From contig OY720101.1 of the NCBI GenBank assembly GCA_963082875.1, forward strand, positions 1,364,001-1,428,000: 64,000 nucleotides of DNA, given 5' to 3'. A program made the position numbers and the translations under genes. Source of the stretch: Corella eumyota. Lineage: Eukaryota; Chordata; Ascidiacea; Phlebobranchia; Corellidae. How positions within the stretch are numbered: the stretch's first letter is position 1; the number at the start of each line of letters is the position of its first letter. Under the pieces are notes generated by a model. That model was not told where the DNA came from. It did no database searches and saw nothing but the letters and a program-made list of their open reading frames with translations. Shown here in pieces: positions 1 to 14,544 of this stretch.

Positions 1-1856
1 CTGTTGGAACTGCACGGGTCCAATAAACGTGTTTACAAAATATTTTTTTAAAATATTAATATTCATAAAAGTTATGACACTTTTATTAAAAATTAATAAA
101 GTCTCAAAACCTAAAATTTTATATTTTATTAGACGCGCATTGGCCTAACTAACATTCAAGATAAAACATTTCGCAAAAATTTTCAGTAAAACAAAAGTTA
201 CAGCAAATTTTTATTCTGGGTTTAATTAGGTCACGTGATATTTTTGGCCAATGCTATTAAATACAAATTTTTTGAAAAAAATTTCAAATGGAAAAATAAT
301 TGTTCTGTTGGAACTGCACGGGTCCAATAAACGTGTTTACAAAATATTTTTTTTAAATATTAATATTCATAAAAGTTATGACACTTTTATTAAAAATTAA
401 TAAAGTCTCAAAACCTAAAATTTTATATTTTATTAGACGCGCATTGGCCCAACTAACATTCAAGATAAAACATTTCGCAAAAATTTTCAGTAAAACAAAA
501 GTTACAGCAAATTTTTATTTTGGGTTTAATTAGGTCACGTGATATTTTTGGCCAATGCTATTGAATACAAATTTTTAAAAAAAAATTAAAAAATTTTAAA
601 TTGAAAAATAATTGTTCTGCTGAAACAGCACGGGTCCAATAAACGTCTTTACAAAATATTTTTTGAAAATATTAATATTCATAAAAGTTATGACACTTTT
701 ATTAAAAATTGATGAAGTCTCAAAACCTAAAATTTTATATTTTATTAGATGCGCATTGACCTAACTAACATTCAAGATAAAACATTTCGCAAAAATTTTC
801 AGTAAAACAAAAGTTACAGCAAATTTTTATTCTGGGTTTAATTAGGTCACGTGATATTTTTGGCCAATGCTATTAAATACAAATTTTTTGAAAAAAATTA
901 AAAAATTTTAAATCGAAAAATAATTGTTCTGTTGGAACTGCACGGGTCCAATAAACGTGTTTACAAAATATTTTTTTAAAATATTAATATTCATAAAAGA
1001 TATGACACTTTTATTAAAAATTAATAAAGTCTCAAAACCTAAAATTTTATATTTTATTAGACGCGCATTGGCCTAACTAACATTCAAGATAAAACATTTC
1101 GCAAAAATTTTCAGTAAAACAAAAGTTACAGCAAATTTTTATTCTGGGTTTAATTAGGTCACGTGATATTTTTGGCCAATGCTATTAAATACAAATTTTT
1201 TGAAAAAAATTTCAAATGGAAAAATAATTGTTCTGTTGGAACTGCACGGGTCCAATAAACGTGTTTACAAAATATTTTTTTTAAATATTAATATTCATAA
1301 AAGTTATGACACTTTTATTAAAAATTAATAAAGTCTCAAAACCTAAAATTTTATATTTTATTAGACGCGCATTGGCCCAACTAACATTCAAGATAAAACA
1401 TTTCGCAAAAATTTTCAGTAAAACAAAAGTTACAGCAAATTTTTATTTTGGGTTTAATTAGGTCACGTGATATTTTTGGCCAATGCTATTGAATACAAAT
1501 TTTTAAAAAAAAATTAAAAAATTTTAAATTGAAAAATAATTGTTCTGCTGAAACAGCACGGGTCCAATAAACGTCTTTACAAAATATTTTTTGAAAATAT
1601 TAATATTCATAAAAGTTATGACACTTTTATTAAAAATTGATGAAGTCTCAAAACCTAAAATTTTATATTTTATTAGATGCGCATTGACCTAACTAACATT
1701 CAAGATAAAACATTTCGCAAAAATTTTCAGTAAAACAAAAGTTACAGCAAATTTTTATTCTGGGTTTAATTAGGTCACGTGATATTTTTGGCCAATGCTA
1801 TTAAATACAAATTTTTTGAAAAAAATTAAAAAATTTTAAATCGAAAAATAATTGTT
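1..1856. repeat. Higher-order repeat of three monomers (2 x 928 bp)
   Basis: Positions 1-928 and 929-1856 are almost identical (one visible change is GTTATG to GATATG near 980). Each holds three distinguishable monomers: one with CACGGGTCC and short spacer, one with TTTTGGGTTT, and one with the variant CTGCTGAAACAGCACGGG. Neighbouring monomers differ more from each other than the same-position monomers of the two units. That is the definition of higher-order structure. Confidence 0.9.
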
Positions 1857-4336
1857 CTGTTGGAACTGCACGGGTCCAATAAATGTCTTTACAAAATATT
1901 TTTTGAAAATATTAATATTCATAAAAGTTATGACACTTTTATTAAAAATTGATGAAGTCTCAAAACCTAAAATTTTATATTTTATTAGATGCGCATTGAC
2001 CTAACTAACATTCAAGATAAAACATTTCGTAAAAATTTTTAGTAAAACAAAAGTTACAGCAAATTTTTATTCTGGGTTTAATTAGGTCACGTGATATTTT
2101 TGGCCAATGCTATTGAATACAAATTTTTTGAAAAAAATTAAAAAATTTTAAATCGAAAAATAATTGTTCTGTTGGAACTGCACGGGTCCAATAAACGTGT
2201 TTACAAAATATTTTTTAAAAATATTAATATTCATAAAAGTTATGACACTTTTATTAAAAATTGATGAAGTCTCAAAACCTAAAATTTTATATTTTATTAG
2301 ATGCGCATTGACCTTACTAACATTCAAGATAAAACATTTTGTAAAAATTTTTAGTAAAACAAAAGTTACAGCAAATTTTTATTCTGGGTTTAATTAGGTC
2401 ACGTGATATTTTTGGCCAATGCTATTGAATACAAATTTTTTGAAAAAAATTAAAAAATTTTAAATCGAAAAATAATTGTTCTGTTGGAACTGCACGGGTC
2501 CAATAAACGTGTTTACAAAATATTTTTTAAAAATATTAATATTCATAAAAGTTATGACACTTTTATTAAAAATTAATAAATTCTCAAAACCTAAAATTTT
2601 ATATTTTATTAGACGCGTATTGGCCTAACTAACATTCAAGATAAAACATTTCGCAAAAATTTTCAGTAAAACAAAAGTTACAGCAAATTTTTATTCTGGG
2701 TTTAATTAGGTCACGTGATATTTTTGGCCAATGCTATTAAATACAAATTTTTTGAAAAAAATTTCAAATGGAAAAATAATTGTTCTGTTGGAACTGCACG
2801 GGTCCAATAAACGTGTTTACAAAATATTTTTTTTAAATATTAATATTCATAAAAGTTATGACACTTTTATTAAAAATTAATAAAGTCTCAAAACCTAAAA
2901 TTTTATATTTTATTAGACGCGCATTGGCCCAACTAACATTCAAGATAAAACATTTCGCAAAAATTTTCAGTAAAACAAAAGTTACAGCAAATTTTTATTT
3001 TGGGTTTAATTAGGTCACGTGATATTTTTGGCCAATGCTATTGAATACAAATTTTTAAAAAAAAATTAAAAAATTTTAAATTGAAAAATAATTGTTCTGC
3101 TGAAACAGCACGGGTCCAATAAACGTCTTTACAAAATATTTTTTGAAAATATTAATATTCATAAAAGTTATGACACTTTTATTAAAAATTGATGAAGTCT
3201 CAAAACCTAAAATTTTATATTTTATTAGATGCGCATTGACCTAACTAACATTCAAGATAAAACATTTCGCAAAAATTTTCAGTAAAACAAAAGTTACAGC
3301 AAATTTTTATTCTAGGTTTAATTAGGTCACGTGATATTTTTGGCCAATGCTATTAAATACAAATTTTTTGAAAAAAATTAAAAAATTTTAAATCGAAAAA
3401 TAATTGTTCTGTTGGAACTGCACGGGTCCAATAAATGTCTTTACAAAATATTTTTTGAAAATATTAATATTCATAAAAGTTATGACACTTTTATTAAAAA
3501 TTGATGAAGTCTCAAAACCTAAAATTTTATATTTTATTAGATGCGCATTGACCTAACTAACATTCAAGATAAAACATTTCGTAAAAATTTTTAGTAAAAC
3601 AAAAGTTACAGCAAATTTTTATTCTGGGTTTAATTAGGTCACGTGATATTTTTGGCCAATGCTATTGAATACAAATTTTTTGAAAAAAATTAAAAAATTT
3701 TAAATCGAAAAATAATTGTTCTGTTGGAACTGCACGGGTCCAATAAACGTGTTTACAAAATATTTTTTAAAAATATTAATATTCATAAAAGTTATGACAC
3801 TTTTATTAAAAATTGATGAAGTCTCAAAACCTAAAATTTTATATTTTATTAGATGCGCATTGACCTTACTAACATTCAAGATAAAACATTTTGTAAAAAT
3901 TTTTAGTAAAACAAAAGTTACAGCAAATTTTTATTCTGGGTTTAATTAGGTCACGTGATATTTTTGGCCAATGCTATTGAATACAAATTTTTTGAAAAAA
4001 ATTAAAAAATTTTAAATCGAAAAATAATTGTTCTGTTGGAACTGCACGGGTCCAATAAACGTGTTTACAAAATATTTTTTAAAAATATTAATATTCATAA
4101 AAGTTATGACACTTTTATTAAAAATTAATAAATTCTCAAAACCTAAAATTTTATATTTTATTAGACGCGTATTGGCCTAACTAACATTCAAGATAAAACA
4201 TTTCGCAAAAATTTTTAGTAAAACAAAAGTTACAGCAAATTTTTATTCTGGGTTTAATTAGGTCACGTGATATTTTTGGCCAATGCTATTGAATACAATT
4301 TTTTTGAAAAAAATTAAAAAATTTTAAATCGAAAAA
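1233..4336. repeat. Higher-order repeat of five monomers (2 x 1552 bp)
   Basis: Positions 1233-2784 and 2785-4336 match as five-monomer blocks in the same order: short-spacer type, CTGAAACAGCAC type, AAATGTCTTTAC type, the type with the intact 77-codon frame, and the AATAAATTCTC type. The first block overlaps the preceding 928-bp unit, so the array grew by duplications of different length. Confidence 0.85.
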
Positions 4337-4344
4337 TAATTGTT

Positions 4345-6200
4345 CTGTTGGAACTGCACGGGTCCAATAAACGTGTTTACAAAATATTTTTTTAAAATAT
4401 TAATATTCATAAAAGTTATGAAACTTTTATTAAAAATTAATAAAGTCTCAAAACCTAAAATTTTATATTTTATTAGACGCGCATTGGCCTAACTAACATT
4501 CAAGATAAAACATTTCGCAAAAATTTTCAGTAAAACAAAAGTTACAGCAAATTTTTATTCTGGGTTTAATTAGGTCACGTGATATTTTTGGCCAATGCTA
4601 TTAAATACAAATTTTTTGAAAAAAATTACAAATGGAAAAATAATTGTTCTGTTGGAACTGCACGGGTCCAATAAATGTCTTTACAAAATATTTTTTGAAA
4701 ATATTAATATTCATAAAAGTTATGACACTTTTATTAAAAATTGATGAAGTCTCAAAACCTAAAATTTTATATTTTATTAGATGCGCATTGACCTAACTAA
4801 CATTCAAGATAAAACATTTCGTAAAAATTTTTAGTAAAACAAAAGTTACAGCAAATTTTTATTCTGGGTTTAATTAGGTCACGTGATATTTTTGGCCAAT
4901 GCTATTGAATACAAATTTTTTGAAAAAAATTAAAAAATTTTAAATCGAAAAATAATTGTTCTGTTGGAACTGCACGGGTCCAATAAACGTGTTTACAAAA
5001 TATTTTTTAAAAATATTAATATTCATAAAAGTTATGACACTTTTATTAAAAATTGATGAAGTCTCAAAACCTAAAATTTTATATTTTATTAGATGCGCAT
5101 TGACCTTACTAACATTCAAGATCAAACATTTTGTAAAAATTTTTAGTAAAACAAAAGTTACAGCAAATTTTTATTCTGGGTTTAATTAGGTCACGTGATA
5201 TTTTTGGCCAATGCTATTGAATACAAATTTTTTGAAAAAAATTAAAAAATTTTAAATCGAAAAATAATTGTTCTGTTGGAACTGCACGGGTCCAATAAAC
5301 GTGTTTACAAAATATTTTTTTAAAATATTAATATTCATAAAAGTTATGAAACTTTTATTAAAAATTAATAAAGTCTCAAAACCTAAAATTTTATATTTTA
5401 TTAGACGCGCATTGGCCTAACTAACATTCAAGATAAAACATTTCGCAAAAATTTTCAGTAAAACAAAAGTTACAGCAAATTTTTATTCTGGGTTTAATTA
5501 GGTCACGTGATATTTTTGGCCAATGCTATTAAATACAAATTTTTTGAAAAAAATTTCAAATGGAAAAATAATTGTTCTGTTGGAACTGCACGGGTCCAAT
5601 AAATGTCTTTACAAAATATTTTTTGAAAATATTAATATTCATAAAAGTTATGACACTTTTATTAAAAATTGATGAAGTCTCAAAACCTAAAATTTTATAT
5701 TTTATTAGATGCGCATTGACCTAACTAACATTCAAGATAAAACATTTCGTAAAAATTTTTAGTAAAACAAAAGTTACAGCAAATTTTTATTCTGGGTTTA
5801 ATTAGGTCACGTGATATTTTTGGCCAATGCTATTGAATACAAATTTTTTGAAAAAAATTAAAAAATTTTAAATCGAAAAATAATTGTTCTGTTGGAACTG
5901 CACGGGTCCAATAAACGTGTTTACAAAATATTTTTTAAAAATATTAATATTCATAAAAGTTATGACACTTTTATTAAAAATTGATGAAGTCTCAAAACCT
6001 AAAATTTTATATTTTATTAGATGCGCATTGACCTTACTAACATTCAAGATAAAACATTTTGTAAAAATTTTTAGTAAAACAAAAGTTACAGCAAATTTTT
6101 ATTCTGGGTTTAATTAGGTCACGTGATATTTTTGGCCAATGCTATTGAATACAAATTTTTTGAAAAAAATTAAAAAATTTTAAATCGAAAAATAATTGTT
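4345..6200. repeat. Second 928-bp higher-order repeat
   Basis: Positions 4345-5272 and 5273-6200 repeat a trio of monomers: GTTATGAAAC type, AAATGTCTTTAC type, and the type with the open 77-codon frame. It differs in composition from the trio at 1-1856, so it is an independent amplification with the same 304+312+312 geometry. Confidence 0.82.
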
Positions 6201-9200
6201 CTGTTGGAACTGCACGGGTCCAATAAACGTGTTTACAAAATATTTTTTAAAAATATTAATATTCATAAAAGTTATGACACTTTTATTAAAAATTAATAAA
6301 TTCTCAAAACCTAAAATTTTATATTTTATTAGACGCGTATTGGCCTAACTAACATTCAAGATAAAACATTTCGCAAAAATTTTTAGTAAAACAAAAGTTA
6401 CAGCAAATTTTTATTCTGGGTTTAATTAGGTCACGTGATATTTTTGGCCAATGCTATTGAATACAAATTTTTAAAAAAAAATTAAAAAATTTTAAATTAA
6501 AAACATAATTGTTCTGCTGGAACCGTACGGGTCCAATAAACGTGTTTACAAAATATTTTTTTAAATATTAATATTCATAAAAGTTATGAAACTTTTATTA
6601 AAAATTGATGAAGTCTCAAAACCTAAAATTTTATATTTTATTAGATGCGCATTGACCTAACTAACATTCAAGATAAAACATTTCGCAAAAATTTTCAGTA
6701 AAACAAAAGTTACAGCAAATTTTTATTCTGGGTTTAATTAGGTCACGTGATATTTTTGGCCAATGCTATTAAATACAAATTTTTTGAAAAAAATTAAAAA
6801 ATTTTAAATCGAAAAATAATTGTTCTGTTGGAACTGCACGGGTCCAATAAACGTGTTTACAAAATATTTTTTTTAAATATTAATATTCATAAAAGTTATG
6901 AAACTTTTATTAAAAATTAATAAAGTCTCAAAACCTAAAATTTTATATTTTATTAGACGCGCATTGGCCTAACTAACATTCAAGATAAAACATTTCGCAA
7001 AAATTTTCAGTAAAACAAAAGTTACAGCAAATTTTTATTCTGGGTTTAATTAGGTCACGTGATATTTTTGGCCAATGCTATTAAATACAAATTTTTTGAA
7101 AAAAATTTCAAATGGAAAAATAATTGTTCTGTTGGAACTGCACGGGTCCAATAAACGTGTTTACAAAATATTTTTTTTAAATATTAATATTCATAAAAGT
7201 TATGACACTTTTATTAAAAATTAATAAAGTCTCAAAACCTAAAATTTTATATTTTATTAGACGCGCATTGGCCCAACTAACATTCAAGATAAAACATTTC
7301 GCAAAAATTTTCAGTAAAACAAAAGTTACAGCAAATTTTTATTTTGGGTTTAATTAGGTCACGTGATATTTTTGGCCAATGCTATTGAATACAAATTTAA
7401 AAAAAAAAATTAAAAAATTTTAAATTGAAAAATAATTGTTCTGCTGAAACAGCACGGGTCCAATAAACGTCTTTACAAAATATTTTTTGAAAATATTAAT
7501 ATTCATAAAAGTTATGACACTTTTATTAAAAATTGATGAAGTCTCAAAACCTAAAATTTTATATTTTATTAGATGCGCATTGACCTAACTAACATTCAAG
7601 ATAAAACATTTCGCAAAAATTTTCAGTAAAACAAAAGTTACAGCAAATTTTTATTCTGGGTTTAATTAGGTCACGTGATATTTTTGGCCAATGCTATTAA
7701 ATACAAATTTTTTGAAAAAAATTAAAAAATTTTAAATCGAAAAATAATTGTTCTGTTGGAACTGCACGGGTCCAATAAACGTGTTTACAAAATATTTTTT
7801 TTAAATATTAATATTCATAAAAGTTATGACACTTTTATTAAAAATTAATAAAGTCTCAAAACTAAAATTTTATATTTTATTAGACGCGCATTGGCCTAAC
7901 TAACATTCAAGATAAAACATTTTGCAAAAATTTTCAGTAAAACAAAAGTTACAGCAAATTTTTATTCTGGGTTTGATTAGGTCACGTGATATTTTTGGCC
8001 AATGCTATTGAATACAAATTTTTAAAAAAAAATTAAAAAATTTTAAATTGAAAAATAATTGTTCTGCTGAAACTGCACGGGTCCAATAAACGTGTTTACA
8101 AAATATTTTTTGAAAATATTAATATTCATAAAAGTTATGACACTTTTATTAAAAATTAATAAATTCTCAAAACCTAAAATTTTATATTTTATTAGACGCG
8201 TATTGGCCTAACTAACATTCAAGATAAAACATTTCGCAAAAATTTTTAGTAAAACAAAAGTTACAGCAAATTTTTATTCTGGGTTTAATTAGGTCACGTG
8301 ATATTTTTGGCCAATGCTATTGAATACAAATTTTTTGAAAAAAATTAAAAAATTTTAAATCGAAAAATAATTGTTCTGTTGGAACTGCACGGGTCCAATA
8401 AACGTGTTTACAAAATATTTTTTTTAAATATTAATATTCATAAAAGTTATGACACTTTTATTAAAAATTAATAAAGTCTCAAAACCTAAAATTTTATATT
8501 TTATTAGACGCGCATTGGCCTAACTAACATTCAAGATAAAACATTTCGCAAAAATTTTTAGTAAAACAAAAGTTACAGCAAATTTTTATTCTGGGTTTAA
8601 TTAGGTCACGTGATATTTTTGGCCAATGCTATTGAATACAAATTTTTAAAAAAAAATTAAAAAATTTTAAATTGAAAAATAATTGTTCTGCTAAAACTGC
8701 ACACGGTTCCAATAAACGTCTTTACAAAATATTTTTTGAAAATATTAATATTCATAAAAGTTATGACACTTTTATTAAAAATTGATGAAGTCTCAAAACC
8801 TAAAATTTTATATTTTATTAGATGCGCATTGACCTAACTAACATTCAAGATAAAACATTTCGTAAAAATTTTTAGTAAAACAAAAGTTACAGCAAATTTT
8901 TATTCTGGGTTTAATTAGGTCACGTGATATTTTTGGCCAATGCTATTGAATACAAATTTTTTGAAAAAAATTAAAAAATTTTAAATCGAAAAATAATTGT
9001 TCTGTTGGAACTGCACGTGTCCAATAAACGTGTTTACAAAATATTTTTTAAAAGATTAATATTCATAAAAGTTATGACACTTTTATTAAAAATTAATGAA
9101 GTCTCAAAACCTAAAATTTTATATTTTATTAGACGCGCATTGGCCTAACTAACATTCAAGATAAAACATTTCGCAAAAATTTTCAGTAAAACAAAAGTTA

Positions 9201-9312
9201 CAGCAAATTTTTATTCTGGGTTTAATTAGGTCACGTGATATTTTTGGCCAATGCTATTGAATACAAATTTTTAAAAAAAAATTAAAAAATTTTAAATTGA
9301 AAAATAATTGTT

Positions 9313-12300
9313 CTGCTGGAACCGTATGGGTCCAATAAACGTGTTTACAAAATATTTTTTTTAAATATTGATATTCGCAAAAGTTATGAAACTTTTATTA
9401 AAAATTGATGAAGTCTCAAAACCTAAAATTTTATATTTTATTAGATGCGCATTGACCTAACTAACATTCAAGATAAAACATTTCGTAAAAATTTTTAGTA
9501 AAACAAAAGTTACAGCAAATTTTTATTCTGGGTTTAATTAGGTCACGTGATATTTTTGGCCAATGCTATTGAATACAAATTTTTTGAAAAAAATTAAAAA
9601 ATTTTAAATCGAAAAATAATTGTTCTGTTGGAACTGCACGTGTCCAATAAACGTGTTTACAAAATATTTTTTAAAAGATTAATATTCATAAAAGTTATGA
9701 CACTTTTATTAAAAATTAATGAAGTCTCAAAACCTAAAATTTTAAATTTTATTAGACGCGCACTTGCCTAACTAACATTCAAGATAAAACATTTCGCAAA
9801 AATTTTCAGTAAAACAAAAGTTACAGCAAATTTTTATTCTGGGTTTAATTAGGTCACGTGATATTTTTGGCCAATGCTATTGAATACAAATTTTTAAAAA
9901 AAAATTAAAAAATTTTAAATTGAAAAATAATTGTTCTGCTGGAACCGTATGGGTCCAATAAACGTGTTTACAAAATATTTTTTTTAAATATTGATATTCG
10001 CAAAAGTTATGAAACTTTTATTAAAAATTGATAAAGTCTCAAAACCTAAAATTTTATATTTTATTAGACGCGCATTGGCCTAACTAACATTCAAGATAAA
10101 ACAATTCGCAAAAATTTTCAGTAAAACAAAAGTTACAGCAAATTTTTATTCTGGGTTTAATTAGGTCACGTGATATTTTTGGCCAATGCTATCGAATACA
10201 AATTTTTTGAAAAAAATATTAAATCGAAAAATAATTGTTCTGTTGGAACTGCACGGGTCCAATAAACGTGTTTACAAAATATTTTTTGAAAATATTAATA
10301 TTCATTAAAAGTTATGACACTTTTATTAAAAATTAATGAAGTCTCAAAACCTAAAATTTTATATTTTATTAGACGCGCATTTGCCTAACTAACAATTAAG
10401 ATAAATCATTTCGCAAAAATTTTCAGTAAAACAAAAGTTACAGCAAATTTTTATTCTGGGTTTAATTAGGTCACGTGATATTTTTGGCCAATGCTATTGA
10501 ATACAAATTTTTTAAAAAAATTAAACAATTTTAAATTGAAAAATAATTGTTCTGCTGGAACCGTAAGGGTCCATTAAACGTGTTTACAAAATATTTTTTG
10601 AAAATTTTAATATTCATAAAAGTTATGAAACTTTTATTAAAAATTGATAAAGTCTCAAAACCTAAAATTTTATATTTTATTAGACGCGCATTGGCTTAAC
10701 TAACATTCAAGATAAAACATTTTGCAAAAATTTTCAGTAAAACAAAAGTTACAGCAAATTTTTATTCTGGGTTTAATTAGGTCACGTGATATTTTTGGCC
10801 AATGCTATTGAATACAAATTTTTAAAAAAAAATTAAAAAATTTTAAATTGAAAAATAATTGTTCTGCTGGAACCGTATGGGTCCAATAAACGTGTTTACA
10901 AAATATTTTTTTTAAATATTGATATTCGCAAAAGTTATGAAACTTTTATTAAAAATTGATGAAGTCTCAAAACCTAAAATTTTATATTTTATTAGATGCG
11001 CATTGACCTAACTAACATTCAAGATAAAACATTTCGTAAAAATTTTTAGTAAAACAAAAGTTACAGCAAATTTTTATTCTGGGTTTAATTAGGTCACGTG
11101 ATATTTTTGGCCAATGCTATTGAATACAAATTTTTTGAAAAAAATTAAAAAATTTTAAATCGAAAAATAATTGTTCTGTTGGAACTGCACGTGTCCAATA
11201 AACGTGTTTACAAAATATTTTTTAAAAGATTAATATTCATAAAAGTTATGACACTTTTATTAAAAATTAATGAAGTCTCAAAACCTAAAATTTTATATTT
11301 TATTAGACGCGCACTTGCCTAACTAACATTCAAGATAAAACATTTCGCAAAAATTTTCAGTAAAACAAAAGTTACAGCAAATTTTTATTCTGGGTTTAAT
11401 TAGGTCACGTGATATTTTTGGCCAATGCTATTGAATACAAATTTTTAAAAAAAAATTAAAAAATTTTAAATTGAAAAATAATTGTTCTGCTGGAACCGTA
11501 TGGGTCCAATAAACGTGTTTACAAAATATTTTTTTTAAATATTGATATTCGCAAAAGTTATGAAACTTTTATTAAAAATTGATAAAGTCTCAAAACCTAA
11601 AATTTTATATTTTATTAGACGCGCATTGGCCTAACTAACATTCAAGATAAAACAATTCGCAAAAATTTTCAGTAAAACAAAAGTTACAGCAAATTTTTAT
11701 TCTGGGTTTAATTAGGTCACGTGATATTTTTGGCCAATGCTATCGAATACAAATTTTTTGAAAAAAATATTAAATCGAAAAATAATTGTTCTGTTGGAAC
11801 TGCACGGGTCCAATAAACGTGTTTACAAAATATTTTTTGAAAATTTTAATATTCATAAAAGTTATGAAACTTTTATTAAAAATTGATAAAGTCTCAAAAC
11901 CTAAAATTTTATATTTTATTAGACGCGCATTGGCTTAACTAACATTCAAGATAAAACATTTTGCAAAAATTTTCAGTAAAACAAAAGTTACAGCAAATTT
12001 TTATTCTGGGTTTAATTAGGTCACGTGATATTTTTGGCCAATGCTATCGAATACAAATTTTTTGAAAAAAATAAAAAAACATTAAATCGAAAAATAATTG
12101 TTCTGTTGGAACTGCACGGGTCCAATAAACGTGTTTACAAAATATTTTTTGAAAATATTAATATTCATTAAAAGTTATGACACTTTTATTAAAAATTAAT
12201 GAAGTCTCAAAACCTAAAATTTTATATTTTATTAGATGCGCATTGGCCTTACTAACATTCAAGATCAATCATTTCGCAAAAATTTTCAGTAAAACAAAAG

Positions 12301-12414
12301 TTACAGCAAATTTTTATTCTGGGTTTAATTAGGTCACGTGATATTTTTGGCCAATGCTATTGAATACAAATTTTTTAAAAAAATTAAACAATTTTAAATT
12401 GAAAAATAATTGTT
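9313..12414. repeat. Right-hand satellite block with 1.55-kb periodicity
   Basis: A monomer with CTGGAACCGTATGGGTCC and GATATTCGCAAAAG occurs at 9313, 9937, 10864, 11489 and 13976. A GCACGTGTCC monomer occurs at about 9002, 9625, 11177 and 13670. The ordered series starting at 9313 and at 10864 correspond at an offset of about 1551 bp, with local exchange of single monomers. This part is more diverged from the left half and forms its own subfamily. Confidence 0.75.
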
Positions 12415-14544
12415 TTGCTGGAACCGTAAGGGTCCAATAAACGTGTTTACAAAATATTTTTTAAAAATATTAATATTCATAAAAGTTATGAAACTTTTAT
12501 TAAAAATTGATAAAGTCTCAAAACCTAAAATTTTATATTTTATTAGACGCGCATTGGCTTAACTAACATTCAAGATAAAACATTTTGCAAAAATTTTCAG
12601 TAAAACAAAAGTTACAGCAAATTTTTATTCTGGGTTTAATTAGGTCACGTGATATTTTTGGCCAATGCTATCGAATACAAATTTTTTGAAAAAAATAAAA
12701 AAATATTAAATCGAAAAATAATTGTTCTGTTGGAACTGCACGGGTCCAATAAACGTGTTTACAAAATATTTTTTGAAAATATTAATATTCATAAAAGTTA
12801 TGACACTTTTATTAAAAATTAATAAATTCTCAAAACCTAAAATTTTATATTTTATTAGACGCGTATTGGCCTAACTAACATTCAAGATAAAACATTTCGC
12901 AAAAATTTTTAGTAAAACAAAAGTTACAGCAAATTTTTATTCTGGGTTTAATTAGGTCACGTGATATTTTTGGCCAATGCTATTGAATACAAATTTTTTG
13001 AAAAAAATTAAAAAATTTTAAATCGAAAAATAATTGTTCTGTTGGAACTGCACGGGTCCAATAAACGTGTTTACAAAATATTTTTTTTAAATATTAATAT
13101 TCATAAAAGTTATGACACTTTTATTAAAAATTAATAAAGTCTCAAAACCTAAAATTTTATATTTTATTAGACGCGCATTGGCCTAACTAACATTCAAGAT
13201 AAAACATTTCGCAAAAATTTTCAGTGAAACAAAAGTTACAGCAAATTTTTATTCTGGGTTTAATTAGGTCACGTGATATTTTTGGCCAATGCTATTGAAT
13301 ACAAATTTTTAAAAAAAAATTAAAAAATTTTAAATTGAAAAATAATTGTTCTGCTGAAACTGCACGGTTCCAATAAACGTCTTTACAAAATATTTTTTGA
13401 AAATATTAATATTCATAAAAGTTATGACACTTTTATTAAAAATTGATGAAGTCTCAAAACCTAAAATTTTATATTTTATTAGATGCGCATTGACCTAACT
13501 AACATTCAAGATAAAACATTTCGTAAAAATTTTTAGTAAAACAAAAGTTACAGCAAATTTTTATTCTGGGTTTAATTAGGTCACGTGATATTTTTGGCCA
13601 ATGCTATTGAATACAAATTTTTTGAAAAAAATTAAAAAATTTTAAATCGAAAAATAATTGTTCTGTTGGAACTGCACGTGTCCAATAAACGTGTTTACAA
13701 AATATTTTTTAAAAGATTAATATTCATAAAAGTTATGACACTTTTATTAAAAATTAATGAAGTCTCAAAACCTAAAATTTTATATTTTATTAGACGCGCA
13801 CTTGCCTAACTAACATTCAAGATAAAACATTTCGCAAAAATTTTCAGTAAAACAAAAGTTACAGCAAATTTTTATTCTGGGTTTAATTAGGTCACGTGAT
13901 ATTTTTGGCCAATGCTATTGAATACAAATTTTTAAAAAAAAATTAAAAAATTTTAAATTGAAAAATAATTGTTCTGCTGGAACCGTATGGGTCCAATAAA
14001 CGTGTTTACAAAATATTTTTTTTAAATATTGATATTCGCAAAAGTTATGAAACTTTTATTAAAAATTGATAAAGTCTCAAAACCTAAAATTTTATATTTT
14101 ATTAGACGCGCATTGGCCTAACTAACATTCAAGATAAAACAATTCGCAAAAATTTTCAGTAAAACAAAAGTTACAGCAAATTTTTATTCTGGGTTTAATT
14201 AGGTCACGTGATATTCTTGGCCAATGCTATCGAATACAAATTTTTTGAAAAAAATATTAAATCGAAAAATAATTGTTCTGTTGGAACTGCACGGGTCCAA
14301 TAAACGTGTTTACAAAATATTTTTTGAAAATATTAATATTCATAAAAGTTATGACACTTTTATTAAAAATTGATGAAGTCTCAAAACCTAAAATTTTATA
14401 TTTTATTAGATGCGCATTGGCCTTACTAACATTCAAGATAAAACATTTTGCAAAAATTTTAAGTAAAACAAAAGTTATAGCAAATTTTTATTCTTGGTTT
14501 AATTAGGTCACGTGATATTTTTGGCCAATGCTATTAAATACAAT

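Larger units (their letters stand above)
1..14544. repeat. Tandem satellite array, 304/312-bp monomer, about 47 copies
   Basis: The stretch is made only of head-to-tail copies of an AT-rich monomer. Its recurring landmarks are CTGTTGGAACTGCACGGGTC, then CCAATAAACGTGTTTAC, then a core GGTCACGTGATATTTTTGGC followed by CAATGCTATT, then a poor A/T spacer. Landmark starts at 1, 305, 617, 929, 1233, 1545, 1857 and so on give steps of 304 or 312 bp. The 8-bp difference lies in the A-rich spacer. The array is open at the left edge and decays at about 14,530-14,544, where the last copy runs into unique DNA. Some monomers carry a chance 77-codon open frame. Others interrupt it and the amino-acid composition follows the A/T bias, so I do not call it a gene. 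A pericentromeric or heterochromatic role is possible but unproven. Confidence 0.97.

Noticed and set aside
2164-6117. Four identical 77-codon frames in the satellite (also a variant at 14273)
   Set aside because: They occur only in one monomer subtype, other monomers interrupt them, and composition follows the A/T bias; identity reflects recent duplication.
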